DNA of 64,000 nt from Xenorhabdus ehlersii (GCF_003610465.1 NZ_RAQI01000003.1:372001-436000), one strand, 5' to 3'; counted from the first letter of the stretch, positions 35,376-44,817 are shown. Notes: a model not told the origin generated them from the letters alone. Program-made: numbers and translations.

Positions 35376-35642
35376 ATGAATAACAATGTTAAAAATGACT
35401 GGCATCAAGCCGATATTATTGCTGCGTTACGTAAACGAGGTACAACTTTAGCGGCTGTCTCTCGTGAGTCGGGACTCAGTTCATCTACACTAGCAAACAC
35501 TCTCAGTCGTCCCTGGCCGAAAGGCGAATGGATTATCGCTAACTATCTCGAAATACACCCATCTGAAATCTGGCCGAGTCGCTATTTTGATTCGTATGGT
35601 CGACTAATTGAACGTAAGGTTCGCGATAAACCACAGGAATAA
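35376..35642 (+). CDS. Ner/Nlp-type phage repressor
   Basis: The product is 88 aa: MNNNVKNDWHQADIIAALRK, TLAAVSRESGLSSSTLANTLSRPWPKGEWIIANYL, IHPSEIWPSRY. It is a helix-turn-helix protein of the Ner family (phage Mu Ner; host SfsB/Nlp). Mu Ner shuts down the early transposition operon. The start at 35376 (AGCAGGA upstream) matches the family N terminus. No transposase A/B genes follow, so it is an isolated remnant of a Mu-like phage. Confidence 0.9.
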   Translation: MNNNVKNDWHQADIIAALRKRGTTLAAVSRESGLSSSTLANTLSRPWPKGEWIIANYLEIHPSEIWPSRYFDSYGRLIERKVRDKPQE

Positions 35643-35904
35643 CCCGTTTTAATTTGTGATCTAGTTCGTAAAAATGATAAATGTTTATATGAAGCCTTGA
35701 GCGTGAAATGGCAGCCAAATGTGACCATTTTCAAATCTCATGGCTTTTTTGCTTTAACGTGATGATTAAAAAGTTATAAATCTAATTTCTACGCACAATC
35801 GACCAGATTTAACGTAGCAAAATAATGTGGGGGTACAACTGGGGGCATGTGACATTTTTGATAAAATTAATTTATTAAATATTAATATTTTAACCTACCA
35901 GTAT

Positions 35905-35960
35905 TGCGCTCTCCTCCACATGAAATTGTGTATAGTTTTGTGTATAGTTTTTCCTATACT
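35905..35960 (+). repeat. second copy of the integrase-promoter repeat block, possible island boundary
   Basis: CTCTCCTCC (also found at the tRNA-Ser 3' end) is followed by GTGTATAGTTTTGTGTATAG and CCTATAC, closely like the block between tRNA-Ser and the integrase (23706-23762). No integrase gene follows here. It may mark attR or the left end of a second, now decayed, island. Confidence 0.45.
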
Positions 35961-36136
35961 GATCAGAAGTAAGATATTTGAAAAGGAACCGAAAGATAAT
36001 TATGGGAAGAACTTGGACTAAGTGGGAAGTTATGGAGAGTCAATTGTAATTCCTTTTCAGTATGTGAAAGGCAGACCAAACGGAATTGAGCTTGGTCTGC
36101 CCTCTGACGTTGTCAGGTTCAATCAGTTTAACCCGC

Positions 36137-36505
36137 TTACTCAGACTCGTCATTGAATAATTTACCTTGCAGGCGATCCACTTCCTCCTTTCGAACACGT
36201 TTTACTACGCTGTAAATCCATTGAACAGAAACACCAAATTTACGTGCCAGTTCGTGGTGATTCTTACCGTTAAATTTATTGAAGATTTCCCGATCGCGCA
36301 GGCTGACTTTCCAAACCATCCCCATAGGGAAATAGACATTCTGACCGCCCCAAACCTGCATCATACGGTTCGCGACAGCCTCCCCAATTTGTTCAGCTAA
36401 TATAGGGTCAACATTGATAATCTCACTGACTGTACTGGCTGTATGTTGTGCTAATTCGATCAATAATTCAGGGCCTTTGCTACGAAAATTATTCACATCA
36501 TTCAT
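36137..36505 (-). CDS. Mor transcription activator family protein
   Basis: This 122-aa protein is homologous to phage Mu Mor/C middle-late activators. It has SEIINVDPILAEQIGEAVANRMMQVWGGQNVYFPMGMVWK (dimerisation and beta strand) and RDREIFNKFNGKNHHELARKFGVSVQWIYSVVKRVRKEE (helix-turn-helix). The start at 36505 has GAGGAAAA upstream and overlaps the stop of a gp16-like fragment (ATGA). Part of a Mu-like remnant. Confidence 0.9.
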   Translation of the reverse strand: MNDVNNFRSKGPELLIELAQHTASTVSEIINVDPILAEQIGEAVANRMMQVWGGQNVYFPMGMVWKVSLRDREIFNKFNGKNHHELARKFGVSVQWIYSVVKRVRKEEVDRLQGKLFNDESE

Positions 36506-36651
36506 GCTTTTTTCCTCGTAACGCGATGTTGCCACTTCTTCAGCTTTTCAATAACACGACTGGCTTGGGCTGAATTCAGCCATTGTAAGCTGTCGATACC
36601 TGTTTCACGTTTATCCGAGAAGGCATCATCAACGACCGGGCAAAACTGAGA
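36502..36651 (-). pseudogene. C-terminal fragment of Mu gp16-like protein
   Basis: The open frame reads ILQISQFCPVVDDAFSDKRE, GIDSLQWLNSAQASRVIEKLKKWQHRV, ending at a TGA that overlaps the mor start. This is the usual gp16-mor order of Mu-like phages. No start codon or N-terminal half is present. Confidence 0.65.
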
Positions 36652-36729
36652 TATTTGCAGGATTATGTAAATACTGAATGCAGAGGAAATAATGGGTGAG
36701 ATGATTATTGGCTATAGACAGGTGGTCTC

Positions 36730-36957
36730 ATGGTAATGGGTTACCTGTATATTTTGGTTAAGGCGATGAACTGGTTGGGCGGCCTACTGGTCAGCGCCTA
36801 TTACAATCGTCGCAAGGAAGAGCGAAAACAAAAAGCTGCTAACGAGCTGTACGACGCATTTAAACTCGACCAGCTACAGGATAATCAAACTGTACGTGTC
36901 GCTACAAAAGGTAGTTTAGTTATTATGATGTATCGGCAACAATCAGATGGCAAATAA
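36730..36957 (+). CDS. small hypothetical phage-type membrane-anchored protein
   Basis: This 75-aa protein has one N-terminal hydrophobic segment (GYLYILVKAMNWLGGLLVSAYY) and a basic RRKEERKQKAANELYDAF helix. It lies among Mu-like fragments and resembles in layout short phage proteins of unknown role. The second ATG at 36736 is an alternative start. I cannot assign a function. Confidence 0.45.
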   Translation: MVMGYLYILVKAMNWLGGLLVSAYYNRRKEERKQKAANELYDAFKLDQLQDNQTVRVATKGSLVIMMYRQQSDGK

Positions 36958-37041
36958 TAACCAGCCACCCCAGAGCAAATGATACTGGGGTGGCAGGAGT
37001 AGGTTAGGACGCAGTGTCGGTGAGTGATGAGATACGCTTGA

Positions 37042-37968
37042 TTATCTATTTCTGCTGGGTGGACGCGCTATATCCATCCAAGATTCATCATCTTCGTCAA
37101 AGAATTGCCTGTACTCCGCACTTCTCTGAGAGTAAGACGATGGCTGAGAAGGAGTTGGAGATTGAGGTGTATATGGAGTTTGTACTCTAACTGGGGGCCT
37201 CGGAGCGTGGGGGCGTGGAATGTCCACTGGCACAGATGTGTAAACAGGAGATCTCGGAGGTGAACTTCTTTGTGGTTGTTGATACGGAGCCGGTCGTTGT
37301 GAAGTTAAAGGCAGCTGTCTCCTAATAGGGCCACTAGACTGAGCAGTTTGTAAGAAATTAGAAGGCCCCGGTATATCTCCATGTTGATAAGCCGTAATGT
37401 GACTTTGCTGTATTGCTTGCCACATATATTGTTCATACTGTGAAGCCGGAGAATTGTGAGCACTAAAAAAACCAGAAGACTCAGCCTGAGGGCTTCTTAC
37501 TGGAGACGATCCAGGGCTGCGATAATTCCTTAAACGGTCCCGAATACCTTGGTATTTACGCTTCTTTTCATCCAGCCTTTCTTTAAATCGGTTAATCCAG
37601 GAGTTTTCTTCAGGTGAGTAGCTAGGCAATAGTATGTTTTGGTACGCATGAATTGTTACATTATACCCCGGATGGTTGGTTAACTTGAATTCTAATCTTG
37701 CATCAGATGAGCCTTTTCCGCACCATGGATTGGTAGGTTCGAATCCCAGCGCCTTAAAGATAGTAATAAAATGATTACAACTACAACCAAATTGACTTAG
37801 TCCAACTTTATCTGTGAAAGATGTTCTTGCTTTAATGCTCTCAAAACGAATAAGCAGTGTCCTTGTTCCATTGGTAGGGTCAATAATTTCCTGTAACGCA
37901 GGTGTGCCCCTGGGATTTATGTAACGCGTTAATTCCTGAAAAAGGTTATTCAACTTAGGAAAAGGCAT
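37042..37968 (-). CDS. orphan protein with Pro/Ser/Gln-rich C-terminal half
   Basis: This 308-aa protein is not recognised. Residues 1-135 look globular (MPFPKLNNLFQELTRYINPRG, FGCSCNHFITIFKALGFEPTNPWCGKG, YNVTIHAYQNILLPSYSPEEN). A basic helix follows (RFKERLDEKKRKYQGIRDRL), and then about 150 residues rich in Pro, Ser, Gln, Tyr and Arg (PYQQPQRSSPPRSPVY, TPYTPQSPTPSQPSSYSQR), likely disordered, with an acidic end (FDEDDESWMDIA). GGAGG precedes the ATG at 37968. There is no signal peptide. The layout suits an exported effector or a scaffold; this is speculation. Confidence 0.7.
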   Translation of the reverse strand: MPFPKLNNLFQELTRYINPRGTPALQEIIDPTNGTRTLLIRFESIKARTSFTDKVGLSQFGCSCNHFITIFKALGFEPTNPWCGKGSSDARLEFKLTNHPGYNVTIHAYQNILLPSYSPEENSWINRFKERLDEKKRKYQGIRDRLRNYRSPGSSPVRSPQAESSGFFSAHNSPASQYEQYMWQAIQQSHITAYQHGDIPGPSNFLQTAQSSGPIRRQLPLTSQRPAPYQQPQRSSPPRSPVYTSVPVDIPRPHAPRPPVRVQTPYTPQSPTPSQPSSYSQRSAEYRQFFDEDDESWMDIARPPSRNR

Positions 37969-38048
37969 AATTACCTCCAACAAAATTAATATATTTATCT
38001 TTTAGTAAACCCATTACACCGCAATAACAAGCGAATAATGCTTAACAA

Positions 38049-38270
38049 TTAGTTACCCTCTGAAACTAAAGTGAATATTTCTTTACCCGTTCTATGAGTG
38101 GTTAAAGGAATACCAATAACCCATGCTGCCACCTCGTTCCCATCGCGTACCCAACGCACACGGGCTGGTGGCATTTTTGTTTTCACTGCGCATCGAAGCG
38201 CCAATGGAGCTACGGCGGTTCGTGATAGCAATGTAGTCAAATGACCAATCAGGAACGCAGGAGAAAGAGC
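38049..38270 (-). pseudogene. fragment of a small P4-like (ash/Icd-associated) gene
   Basis: The minus-strand frame ends VAPLALRCAVKTKMPPARVR, WVRDGNEVAAWVIGIPLTTHRTGKEIF. This resembles a recurring short protein of P4-like islands. It has no clean start and is joined to unrelated DNA at about 38270. Confidence 0.4.
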
Positions 38271-38390
38271 ATGCCCCAACCCCGTATCTATGGCAGCAAG
38301 TGGAACAAGGCACGGCTGGCCTTCCTGCAACAACATCCCCTGTGTGTGATGTGTCGACAACAGGGCAGATTGACGGCGGCCAGAGTAAGC
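38271..38390 (+). pseudogene. N-terminal fragment of a phage HNH endonuclease
   Basis: MPQPRIYGSKWNKARLAFLQ followed by QHPLCVMCRQQGRLTAA is the characteristic start of phage HNH nucleases found beside small terminase genes. The HNH core is missing because an inverted IS3 fragment begins at about 38392. Confidence 0.6.
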
Positions 38391-38391
38391 G

Positions 38392-38637
38392 ACGAAACTT
38401 TTTACTCCTGTATTGGCTGCCTTGGTCTGAATGAAAAACCAACCGTCCTTCGATATGACGCGTTTCCAATGCATTATTCAATGCCCGGCAGATCAGCTCC
38501 GCATCCGGCGAAGAAGCGATGGCCATCCCCACCACCCGGCGGGAAAATAAATCCGTGACCACAGCCAGATAACTCCAGCCCACTTTGGTGCGAATATACG
38601 TGATGTCTCCGCACCAGTGGGTAGCCGTTGTTATCAA
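38392..38637 (-). pseudogene. IS3-family OrfB fragment
   Basis: The rve integrase core HWCGDITYIRTKVGWSYLAVV, DLFSRRVVGMAIASSPDAEL and GRLVFHSDQGSQYRSKKFRRLL shows the first two catalytic aspartates of an IS3-type transposase. Both ends are cut off, and the frame then runs through unrelated flanking DNA. Confidence 0.82.
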
Positions 38638-38639
38638 TG

Positions 38640-39112
38640 CGTCGTCGGTTCGCAGATCGTTTGGGGGCGTTGTTATTGAGCCTGAATATTCAGGTGAAAA
38701 GCCTCAGCCATTTGAAAGCCAAGCATGTGGAACAATATGTTGATGCCCGTTTGTCTCAGGGGATTGCTAAACGAACGGTGCAAAATGAAATGGCTACGCT
38801 TCGTAATATCTTTCGCATGGCAGGCCGAGAAAAACTGGAGACCTCGCCGCGTTTGAGTAATCAGACATTGGGATTAAGCGGAACCAGCCGCGCCGGAACA
38901 AAACAAGCGATCCCTGATGCCACGTTTCAGGTTGTTTATCAGAAAGCACTAGAACGTGATGTCGGACTTGCCGTTACACTGAAATTCGCCCGATTGCTGG
39001 GGTTGTGTTCTCAGGAAGCGGTACAATGCAGTGCATCATTGAAAAGCTGGCGCAAACAGTTAGCGCAACCAGAGCCGAAACTGCATGTTGTTTTCGGTAC
39101 AAAAGGCGGTAG
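38640..39112 (+). pseudogene. phage/ICE integrase fragment
   Basis: About 158 codons of a tyrosine-recombinase-like gene remain: SLSHLKAKHVEQYVDARLSQ, AKRTVQNEMATLRNIFRMAGRE, RLSNQTLGLSGTSRAGTKQAI and LHVVFGTKGGR. This resembles the integrase-domain proteins of conjugative elements. The 5' end abuts the IS3 fragment and the 3' end abuts an IS5-family element, so catalytic residues are lost. Confidence 0.65.
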
Positions 39113-39945
39113 GCTAACAGCCTATTCAGTATTTTTTCTGCGCAGCAACACGACAAGAAATGCCAGATTGCCGAACTGAAGGCTGGTATTCAAATATCTC
39201 TCACAGTTCTTCCACAATCGTCGACATTTTTCCAGTCAACCAAATGAACGTTCGACAACCCATCGCTTGGGTATCACCTGGAAAGTATGCAATTCACTAC
39301 GTTTGGCAATTTCGACAGTCGCGCCGAGTATATGATGCACGTTCTCAGCGAAGGTTTCTCCCGTATAACCGCCATCGGCTAAAACATTTTTCACCCAACT
39401 GAGTGACTTTTTGTGCCGCGTAAAAGCCTCCAGTGCCCCTTTTCTGTCCGTGACATTTGCCGGGGTGATGGTTATTGCGTGAGGTAAACCTTGAGTATCT
39501 ACCGCGATATGGCGTTTGATGCCAGACACTTTTTTACCGGCATCATAGCCTTTCTCACGCGCCGTATCTGTGTTCTTAACGCTTTGTGCGTCGACGATCA
39601 CAAACGTCGTGTTAGCGTTCCGACCAGAGTTGATACGGGCCTCGCCAACCCGATTTTTTTAATGCCTGCTCCAGCTGGCTAGGTTCTGTTTCTGACGGTT
39701 TCTCTTTCCAGAGTTTGAAATAGTAATACACGGTACTTTTGCTGGGGAAATCACTGGGGAGCATATCCCACTGACAACCGCTCTTGAGGATATACAGCAG
39801 GGCACAAAACACCTCATACACATCGACTTTCCGAGGACGCGTACGTTTTCGGCTGCTGAGCAACAAGGGTTCAATTTTTTGAAAGGCTTCTCGGCTAATA
39901 TCACTCGGGTAGGTTTTTCTCATTCCAGCAGGTCACTTATATAGG
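39113..39945 (-). mobile_element. degraded IS5-family element
   Basis: It encodes MRKTYPSDISREAFQKIEPL, GCQWDMLPSDFPSKSTVYYYFKLW (first frame, 39923-39612) and IVDAQSVKNTDTAREKGYDAGKK, HIAVDTQGLPHAITITPANV, VLADGGYTGETFA and RWVVERSFG (second frame, 39601-39236). A TGG-to-TGA change after RSFG cuts off LEKCRRLWKNCERYLNTS and the rest (to about 39130). The element is inactive. The exact ends were not resolved. Confidence 0.75.
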
Positions 39946-39957
39946 CACTTATCTTAT

Positions 39958-41146
39958 TTGGGCGGACAGAATACAGGAAAAACAATTACGTTCAAAAAAG
40001 ATTCCGAATGGGCTCTCAGGGGATTACTCAGTGATGTTGGGCGTAAAAATAGCTGGCAACTGGCGGAATGGTTGGGTGAACACTCGCCTGATGGCATTCA
40101 ATATTTTCTGGAACGCGCCCGTTGGGATGCCGAAGCGGCTCGCGATATTTTACGCGACTATGTGACTGACCATCTCGGTGATGAGCAAGGCATCCTCATC
40201 ATCGATGAAACCGGTTTTATCAAAAAAGGGACCCATTCTGCTGGCGTCCAACGCCAATATAGCGGTACTGCCGGACGGATAGAAAACAGTCAGATAGGCG
40301 TCTTTCTCTGTTATGCCGGCCAGGGCGGCCATGCCTTTATTGACCGGGCCTTATATCTGCCTGAACAATGGACAGATAACCGGCCCCGCTGTAAAGCCGC
40401 TGGCATTCCTGACTCGGTCACCTTTGCCACCAAACCCCAACTTGCCCAACAGATGTTGGAACGCGCATTAGATGCCGGCGTCCCTTGTCGTTGGGTGACC
40501 ACCGATACGGTGTATGGTCAAGCTCGTCGTCTGCGGTGCTGGTTAGAATCCCGATATCAACCGTTTGTACTGGCGATCCCCAAAAATGAACGTGTGTGGT
40601 GGCAAGGGCCCAGATATACCAGCGCCGACAAGGTTGTGGACAGTCTGCCATCTTCGTTTTGGGAAAAACATTCCGCGGGATTGGGGACAAAGGGAGAACG
40701 TTGGTACGACTGGGTTCGGGTGCCGCTTTGGCGTTTACAACTCAGTGAGGAAGAGCGGGATTATGGTCATTATCTGCTGGTTCAGGTGGCAGGGCATCGC
40801 TGGGAAATTGAAAGTGGTTTTGAGGAAACGAAGGGGGAATGTGGCCTGGATCATTATGAAGTGCGGCAATGGCACAGTTGGTATCGGCACATTACCTTAT
40901 CGCTATTAGCTCATGCGGTGCTGGCGGTCTTGCGGATACGGGAGAAAAAAAACACCGGCAGGATTGGTAGCCCTGAGTATCCCGGAACTGCGTAAGCTGT
41001 TGTCAAAATTGATGGAAAAAACGGGAGAGGCAGTCGAACAGATTTTACATTGGTCAGACTGGCGGCGGCGACACCAATACTATGCACAACAATGTCATTA
41101 CCGTCGTCGGAATAACCCTATGGTGACAGAGCTATTACGGCTGTAG
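39958..41146 (+). pseudogene. IS701-family transposase, truncated and frameshifted
   Basis: The frame starts inside the family N terminus (RGLLSDVGRKNSWQLAEWLG) and contains GILIIDETGFIKKGTHSAGV, VTTDTVYGQARRLRCWL and RWEIESGFEETKGECGLDHY. Compared with the family there is an internal deletion between HYLLV and QVAGHRW. A frameshift near 40940 moves the C terminus (LVALSIPELRKLLSKL... ) to another frame ending at 41146. Nonfunctional. Confidence 0.82.
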
Positions 41147-41254
41147 TACTAGGCCAAATTCTAAATTTGTACTCACAATGAACTTACAAATTGACGATTA
41201 AGTAGACATCTAGTATAATGTGTTTATACGAAAAAATGTATTAAAGGTAATCAT

Positions 41255-41536
41255 ATGACACATACCAAACTAGCTACAGAGCGATTACAATTTCGGGTTA
41301 GTTCTGAAATTAAAGAGTCTATTCAATTAGCTGCATCAATCTTACGTGTGAATGTAACTGACTTTGTTACACAAACAGCAATGAAAGAAGCGCAAAAAGT
41401 AATCAATGAAAATGAAAGTCTCAAATTATCATATAGTGACAAAAAATTAATCTTAGATCTTTTAGATAATCCCCCTAAACCAAATGATAAGCTAAAAGCA
41501 GCGGCGATTTCGGCTTCTAAAAATTTTCAAGGGTAA
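41255..41536 (+). CDS. TacA-like DUF1778 antitoxin
   Basis: This 93-aa ribbon-helix-helix antitoxin has ERLQFRVSSEIKESIQLAASILRVNVTDFVTQTAMKEAQKV, typical of DUF1778. The C-terminal part (LLDNPPKPNDKLKAAAISA) would wrap the toxin. It lies 8 bp upstream of a GNAT toxin gene. Proteins of this type neutralise the toxin and repress their own operon. It is intact among decayed mobile elements, which may help retain the region. Confidence 0.92.
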   Translation: MTHTKLATERLQFRVSSEIKESIQLAASILRVNVTDFVTQTAMKEAQKVINENESLKLSYSDKKLILDLLDNPPKPNDKLKAAAISASKNFQG

Positions 41537-41544
41537 GTTAAGCC

Positions 41545-42048
41545 ATGTTCATTGAGGAACTTATAGACAAGTCTCACAATCGAAAATCATTCAATTGCGG
41601 AGAACCCGCACTGAATGATTATCTACAAAAATTGGCACGACAAGATACTAAGAATAACGTTAGTAAAACATATGTAGCAATTTCATATAATGACTCAAAT
41701 AAAAAGATTATTGGTTATTATACCGTTACTCCTTCATCTATAAATTTTGATGATCTTCCTAATAGTTTATCCAAAGGGTTAGCTAAGCGCGCTGTTCCAG
41801 TTTATTTACTATGCCGTTTAGCTATTGATGTACATTTTCAAAATAACGGATTTGGAGGGCAATTACTGATCTTAGCTGGTTATCGTTGCCTAAAAGCCGC
41901 TGAACAAATTGGGGGAATCGGACTATTTATCGAGGCTAAGAATCAAGCAGTAGCTAAATGGTATGAATCATTTGGAGCGATTCCATTATCTTCTGCGCAG
42001 AAGTTGATCATACCATTCGAAACAATTAAACAAGCTCTTAAAACATAA
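41545..42048 (+). CDS. TacT-like GNAT toxin
   Basis: This 167-aa GNAT acetyltransferase toxin belongs to the TacT/AtaT group, which acetylates the amino group of aminoacyl-tRNA and stops translation. Visible features are FNCGEPALNDYLQKLARQD (family N terminus), KKIIGYYTVTPSSI, LLCRLAIDVHFQNNGFGGQLL (acetyl-CoA loop) and IFLIEAKN-like FIEAKNQAVAKWYESFGAIPL. The target tRNA cannot be read from sequence. Probably intact. Confidence 0.92.
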   Translation: MFIEELIDKSHNRKSFNCGEPALNDYLQKLARQDTKNNVSKTYVAISYNDSNKKIIGYYTVTPSSINFDDLPNSLSKGLAKRAVPVYLLCRLAIDVHFQNNGFGGQLLILAGYRCLKAAEQIGGIGLFIEAKNQAVAKWYESFGAIPLSSAQKLIIPFETIKQALKT

Positions 42049-42154
42049 TAATCCTCTCAACAATTCCAATCTACCCTAATTGAGGTTATGAAATGAAAGT
42101 GAGATACAAAGATATTAGTCATGATGTACCGCGAACAACAGGTCATGTATTAAA

Positions 42155-42800
42155 TGGTTAGATTAAATATCAAAAATAGTACTCACGCTCAATGAAAGTC
42201 CCTATCACTTTATCGTGCATCTCCTCTGATTTAGAGTAGCCTATCGTTCTGCAATTCAGTCTTTTGATTCGAGTACGATGAGTTAAATTCGTTCTCTCTA
42301 TGCGTTGGGTGAACGTCTTTCCCGTCAGATGCCCCTCTTCGGGAAGAAGGTCATAAACCCCATAATCATCCGTACAATAAAATCGAATATTAAAGGGGGA
42401 TAAAAGGGCAAGCAGCTTGTCTAACGTTTTTCTGCTGCGAGCGCCAAAAACATGGGCCACTATTCGTTTTAGGCGGGGTTCCCAGGCATACCAAAGCCAG
42501 CGTTGATTTTTCTTGTTCCCCACAAACGACCATTGCTCATCTATTTCACAGATAAGCTGAATGTCACTTCCAGCAAGGGGCAACGTCGTTACGTTTCGAG
42601 GCGTGAGGTTTTTAACGTTTTCATGACAGTGGCTGTGGCGACTTTCAGGATCCGGGCGGTGTCACGAATTCCTCCGTTATTCATCGCTATGTCGACAATC
42701 TGCGCTTTAACGCCAGGTTTGCAGGCTTGGTAGGTGTATTCCAACTGAAAAACCTTGCAGCAGGCATAACAGCGATAACGCTGATGGGCGGTATGCAGCC
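42155..42800 (-). mobile_element. divergent IS1-family element, 5' truncated
   Basis: The minus strand reads an InsA part (AHQRYRCYACCKVFQLEYTY, MNNGGIRDTARILKVATATVMKTLK) and then, by the usual -1 shift, InsB (LICEIDEQWSFVGNKKNQRWLWY, FYCTDDYGVYDLL, KTFTQRIERTNLTHRTRIKRL, stop at 42170). It differs strongly from the IS1 copy at 32.8 kb, so it is a different subgroup. The left part of InsA is missing at the junction with the lipoprotein gene near 42800. Confidence 0.82.
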
Positions 42801-43265
42801 GGTTACAATATCCTGGGGGATGTTTGTTGCCCCCTCAGCTTCAACAAAGCGCCAATCGTGCTCATCCATACCTTTACCGCTATTGCAATAGCGTTCCCAG
42901 CGGGACAACTCATACAGCGAGTAGCCTTTGCTTTTGTTAATGGACTTGAAGGTATTGATGGCTTCGCTCACATCGCCGTGCTGTTTAATTCCTACTGGGG
43001 TTTTGTCATAACCAGCGGAGTCATCTTTGGCCTTATTCATCGTTGCGCTGACATTACCGTCGCCCAGAACATGGATATAACTAGGTTGGCGTAAGGCCGC
43101 ACCACCTCGCCCCATATTGTCCCACGCAATAGACAACTCCCGGCTGACTCTGGCCGGTTTGTCATTCTCGGCAGGGGCAGCCTGAGTTTGAGGCTTTTGC
43201 TCGGTGGCGTTAGAAGCACACCCTGCCAGAATTGCCACTCCCAGAATTGCTATCAGTTGTCTCAT
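42800..43265 (-). pseudogene. lipoprotein gene, 3' end cut by IS1-like element
   Basis: The start at 43265 has GAGGAA upstream. The product begins MRQLIAILGVAILAGCASN, a lipoprotein signal with lipobox LAGC. It continues with VSRELSIAWDNMGRGGAALR, YIHVLGDGNVSATMNKAKDD, GKGMDEHDWRFVEAEGATN and TGCIPP, where the IS begins. About 150 native residues remain and may be nearly the full protein. It resembles lipoproteins of integrative conjugative elements, but I cannot name a family. Confidence 0.6.
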
Positions 43266-43365
43266 CGTGTCGTTCCTCATCAAAAATTGTCTATGAGCCC
43301 ATTCTAAAAGGGAGGAGATGGAAAGCTGGTTTCTCAAACTGCCCAAATTGGACAGATAGGCGTGT

Positions 43366-44180
43366 GTGCGATCTAAAGGTGTTTTGAGAGCATGTAGCGA
43401 CGAAAAATACGATAGGAATATGGTCAACCTACATGCTGAAAGCCCTGAACAAGTTATTTGGTGGGCGAAGTGGTGTGATCGAGACTGCGCCAACCCGCCA
43501 CGAAAATCCCTGATGCGGTGCTCATGGCAGATGTCCGAAATTTTCCCGATGACTATCAATGGGAAAGAGCAAAACGTTTAGGTGTCTCACAATCGGCTAT
43601 TCATTATGCCTTGAAACGGCTTCGGATCACCCATAAAAAAACGCGCCAACACCCTCGCGCTGATCTTCAGGCTCGTCAGGCATTTATCGAGCGCATCAGC
43701 GACTATGAGCGGGCTGGCAGGCCGATTGTGTATTTGGATGAAAGTGGTTTTGCCCAGTCGATGCCACGTCAACATGGCTATTCGGAAAAAGGGTTACGCT
43801 GTTTTGGTCCGCATGACTGGCACGCAAAAGGCCGTATCAACGTCATTGGTGCCATTCTCGAAAATACCTTCGTCACCTTAAGCTTGTTTACCGAGAATAT
43901 TAATGCCGATGTTTTTTATGCGTGGATGACGCAAGATTTGTTGCCAAAGCTTCCACACGGCGCCGTGATAGTGATGGACAATGCGCCTTTCCATAAACGG
44001 AATGACACGGCACAAGCGATAGGAGACAGCAGATGTCAACTGGAATGGCTTCCCGCTTATAGTCCGGATTTGAACCCAATAGAACACAAATGGAGCGGAG
44101 CAAAAGCGATCAGGAGGCAAAAAAGATGTTCAGTTGATGAGTTGTTTACGGAGCATATTGAATATGTCAGGTTATGTTGA
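43366..44180 (+). pseudogene. IS630-family transposase, 5' frameshifted
   Basis: The readable part (from about 43518) has GVSQSAIHYALKRLRITHKK, RPIVYLDESGFAQSMPRQHG, VMDNAPFHKRNDTA and PAYSPDLNPIEHKWSGAKAI, the DDE triad of IS630/Tc1-like enzymes. The N-terminal helix-turn-helix portion upstream is broken into several frames. It is a different subgroup from the intact IS630 at 25.3 kb. Confidence 0.82.
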
Positions 44181-44470
44181 TTCTGCTATAGGAGTTCCCA
44201 TTGCCTTTTCCTTGTTGGATACTGCTACTGTCGGGGAACAACATTTCCCGTTTAACACCTGCCGTGATTTGCATATTGAGCCTTTGGTGGTGCGGGATAA
44301 ACAGATCAAAAAGACCCGCGAATACAGTGATATTGTGCTGACACTACATCAGACGGGCAACACCATGTCGGGCTGGTCAGGCGGAAAATTGTCTTTCTTT
44401 ATGGGCACCGATAACAACCGGGCCGCCCAGTTAGGGATCAGTTTGGATATCGAAAATCATTGTACGTTAA
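44181..44470 (+). pseudogene. fragment of an unidentified (possibly conjugative-element) protein
   Basis: The open frame reads GVPIAFSLLDTATVGEQHFP, CRDLHIEPLVVRDKQIKKTREYSDIVLTL, GWSGGKLSFFMGTDNN. It has no native start or stop, being bounded by IS630 and resolvase debris. I do not recognise it. Together with the lipoprotein at 42.8 kb it may come from a lost conjugative element. Confidence 0.4.
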
Positions 44471-44479
44471 GACTATTTT

Positions 44480-44745
44480 TTAATCAGACACTAATTCTTT
44501 ATAAAGAGCCTGAATCCGGCAAACCTGTGAAGTACTGTAGCCTGTTGCCTCTGCTGTTTCTCGGATGCTGAGTTTTTTAACCTGCCGGTAGTACATTACT
44601 TTTTGGTGTCGTTCCTTATAAGCTTGTTTACCTTTATATTTACCGAGCATATGAGCGCGCTCGATTCCCTGTTTTTGCCTCTGACGACGACTCAACCAGT
44701 CCTTATGCGACATCGCGGCCATCAGGTCGATAAGCATATTAGGGG
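44480..44745 (-). pseudogene. C-terminal fragment of a serine recombinase (resolvase)
   Basis: LIDLMAAMSHKDWLSRRQRQKQGIERAHMLGKYKGKQAYKERHQ followed by VKKLSIRETAEATGYSTSQVCRI is the long helix E and helix-turn-helix end of Tn3-type resolvases. The catalytic N-terminal domain with the active serine is missing. Confidence 0.75.
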
Positions 44746-44797
44746 GTTGAGGTCCAGTGGTGTAAAAAACCACGCCAAGAGGTATCAAAAATCAAAA

Positions 44798-44817
44798 TTG
44801 ATACTATTCAGTATCAA
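44798..44817. promoter_or_regulatory. palindrome, possible resolution (res) subsite
   Basis: TTGATACT-ATTC-AGTATCAA is a perfect 8-bp dyad between the resolvase and Tn3 transposase fragments, where a Tn3 res site would lie. Confidence 0.4.

Noticed and set aside
35827..36021. A 64-codon frame over the TATAG repeat block
   Set aside because: Its codons simply read through the repeats; no family likeness and poor initiation context.
37731..37760. GGTTCGAATCCC as a tRNA T-arm or attR copy
   Set aside because: It lies inside the coding sequence of the Pro/Ser-rich protein and the flanks do not match the tRNA-Ser 3' end or any tRNA fold.
42092..42161. A short plus-strand ORF (MKVRYKDISHDVPRTTGHVL...)
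   Set aside because: Only 22 codons before the IS1-like end; at most the remnant of a truncated gene.
44134..44571. A 145-codon frame taken as a complete protein
   Set aside because: Its start lies in the IS630 remnant and its end in resolvase DNA; only the middle (44181-44470) looks like native protein sequence.
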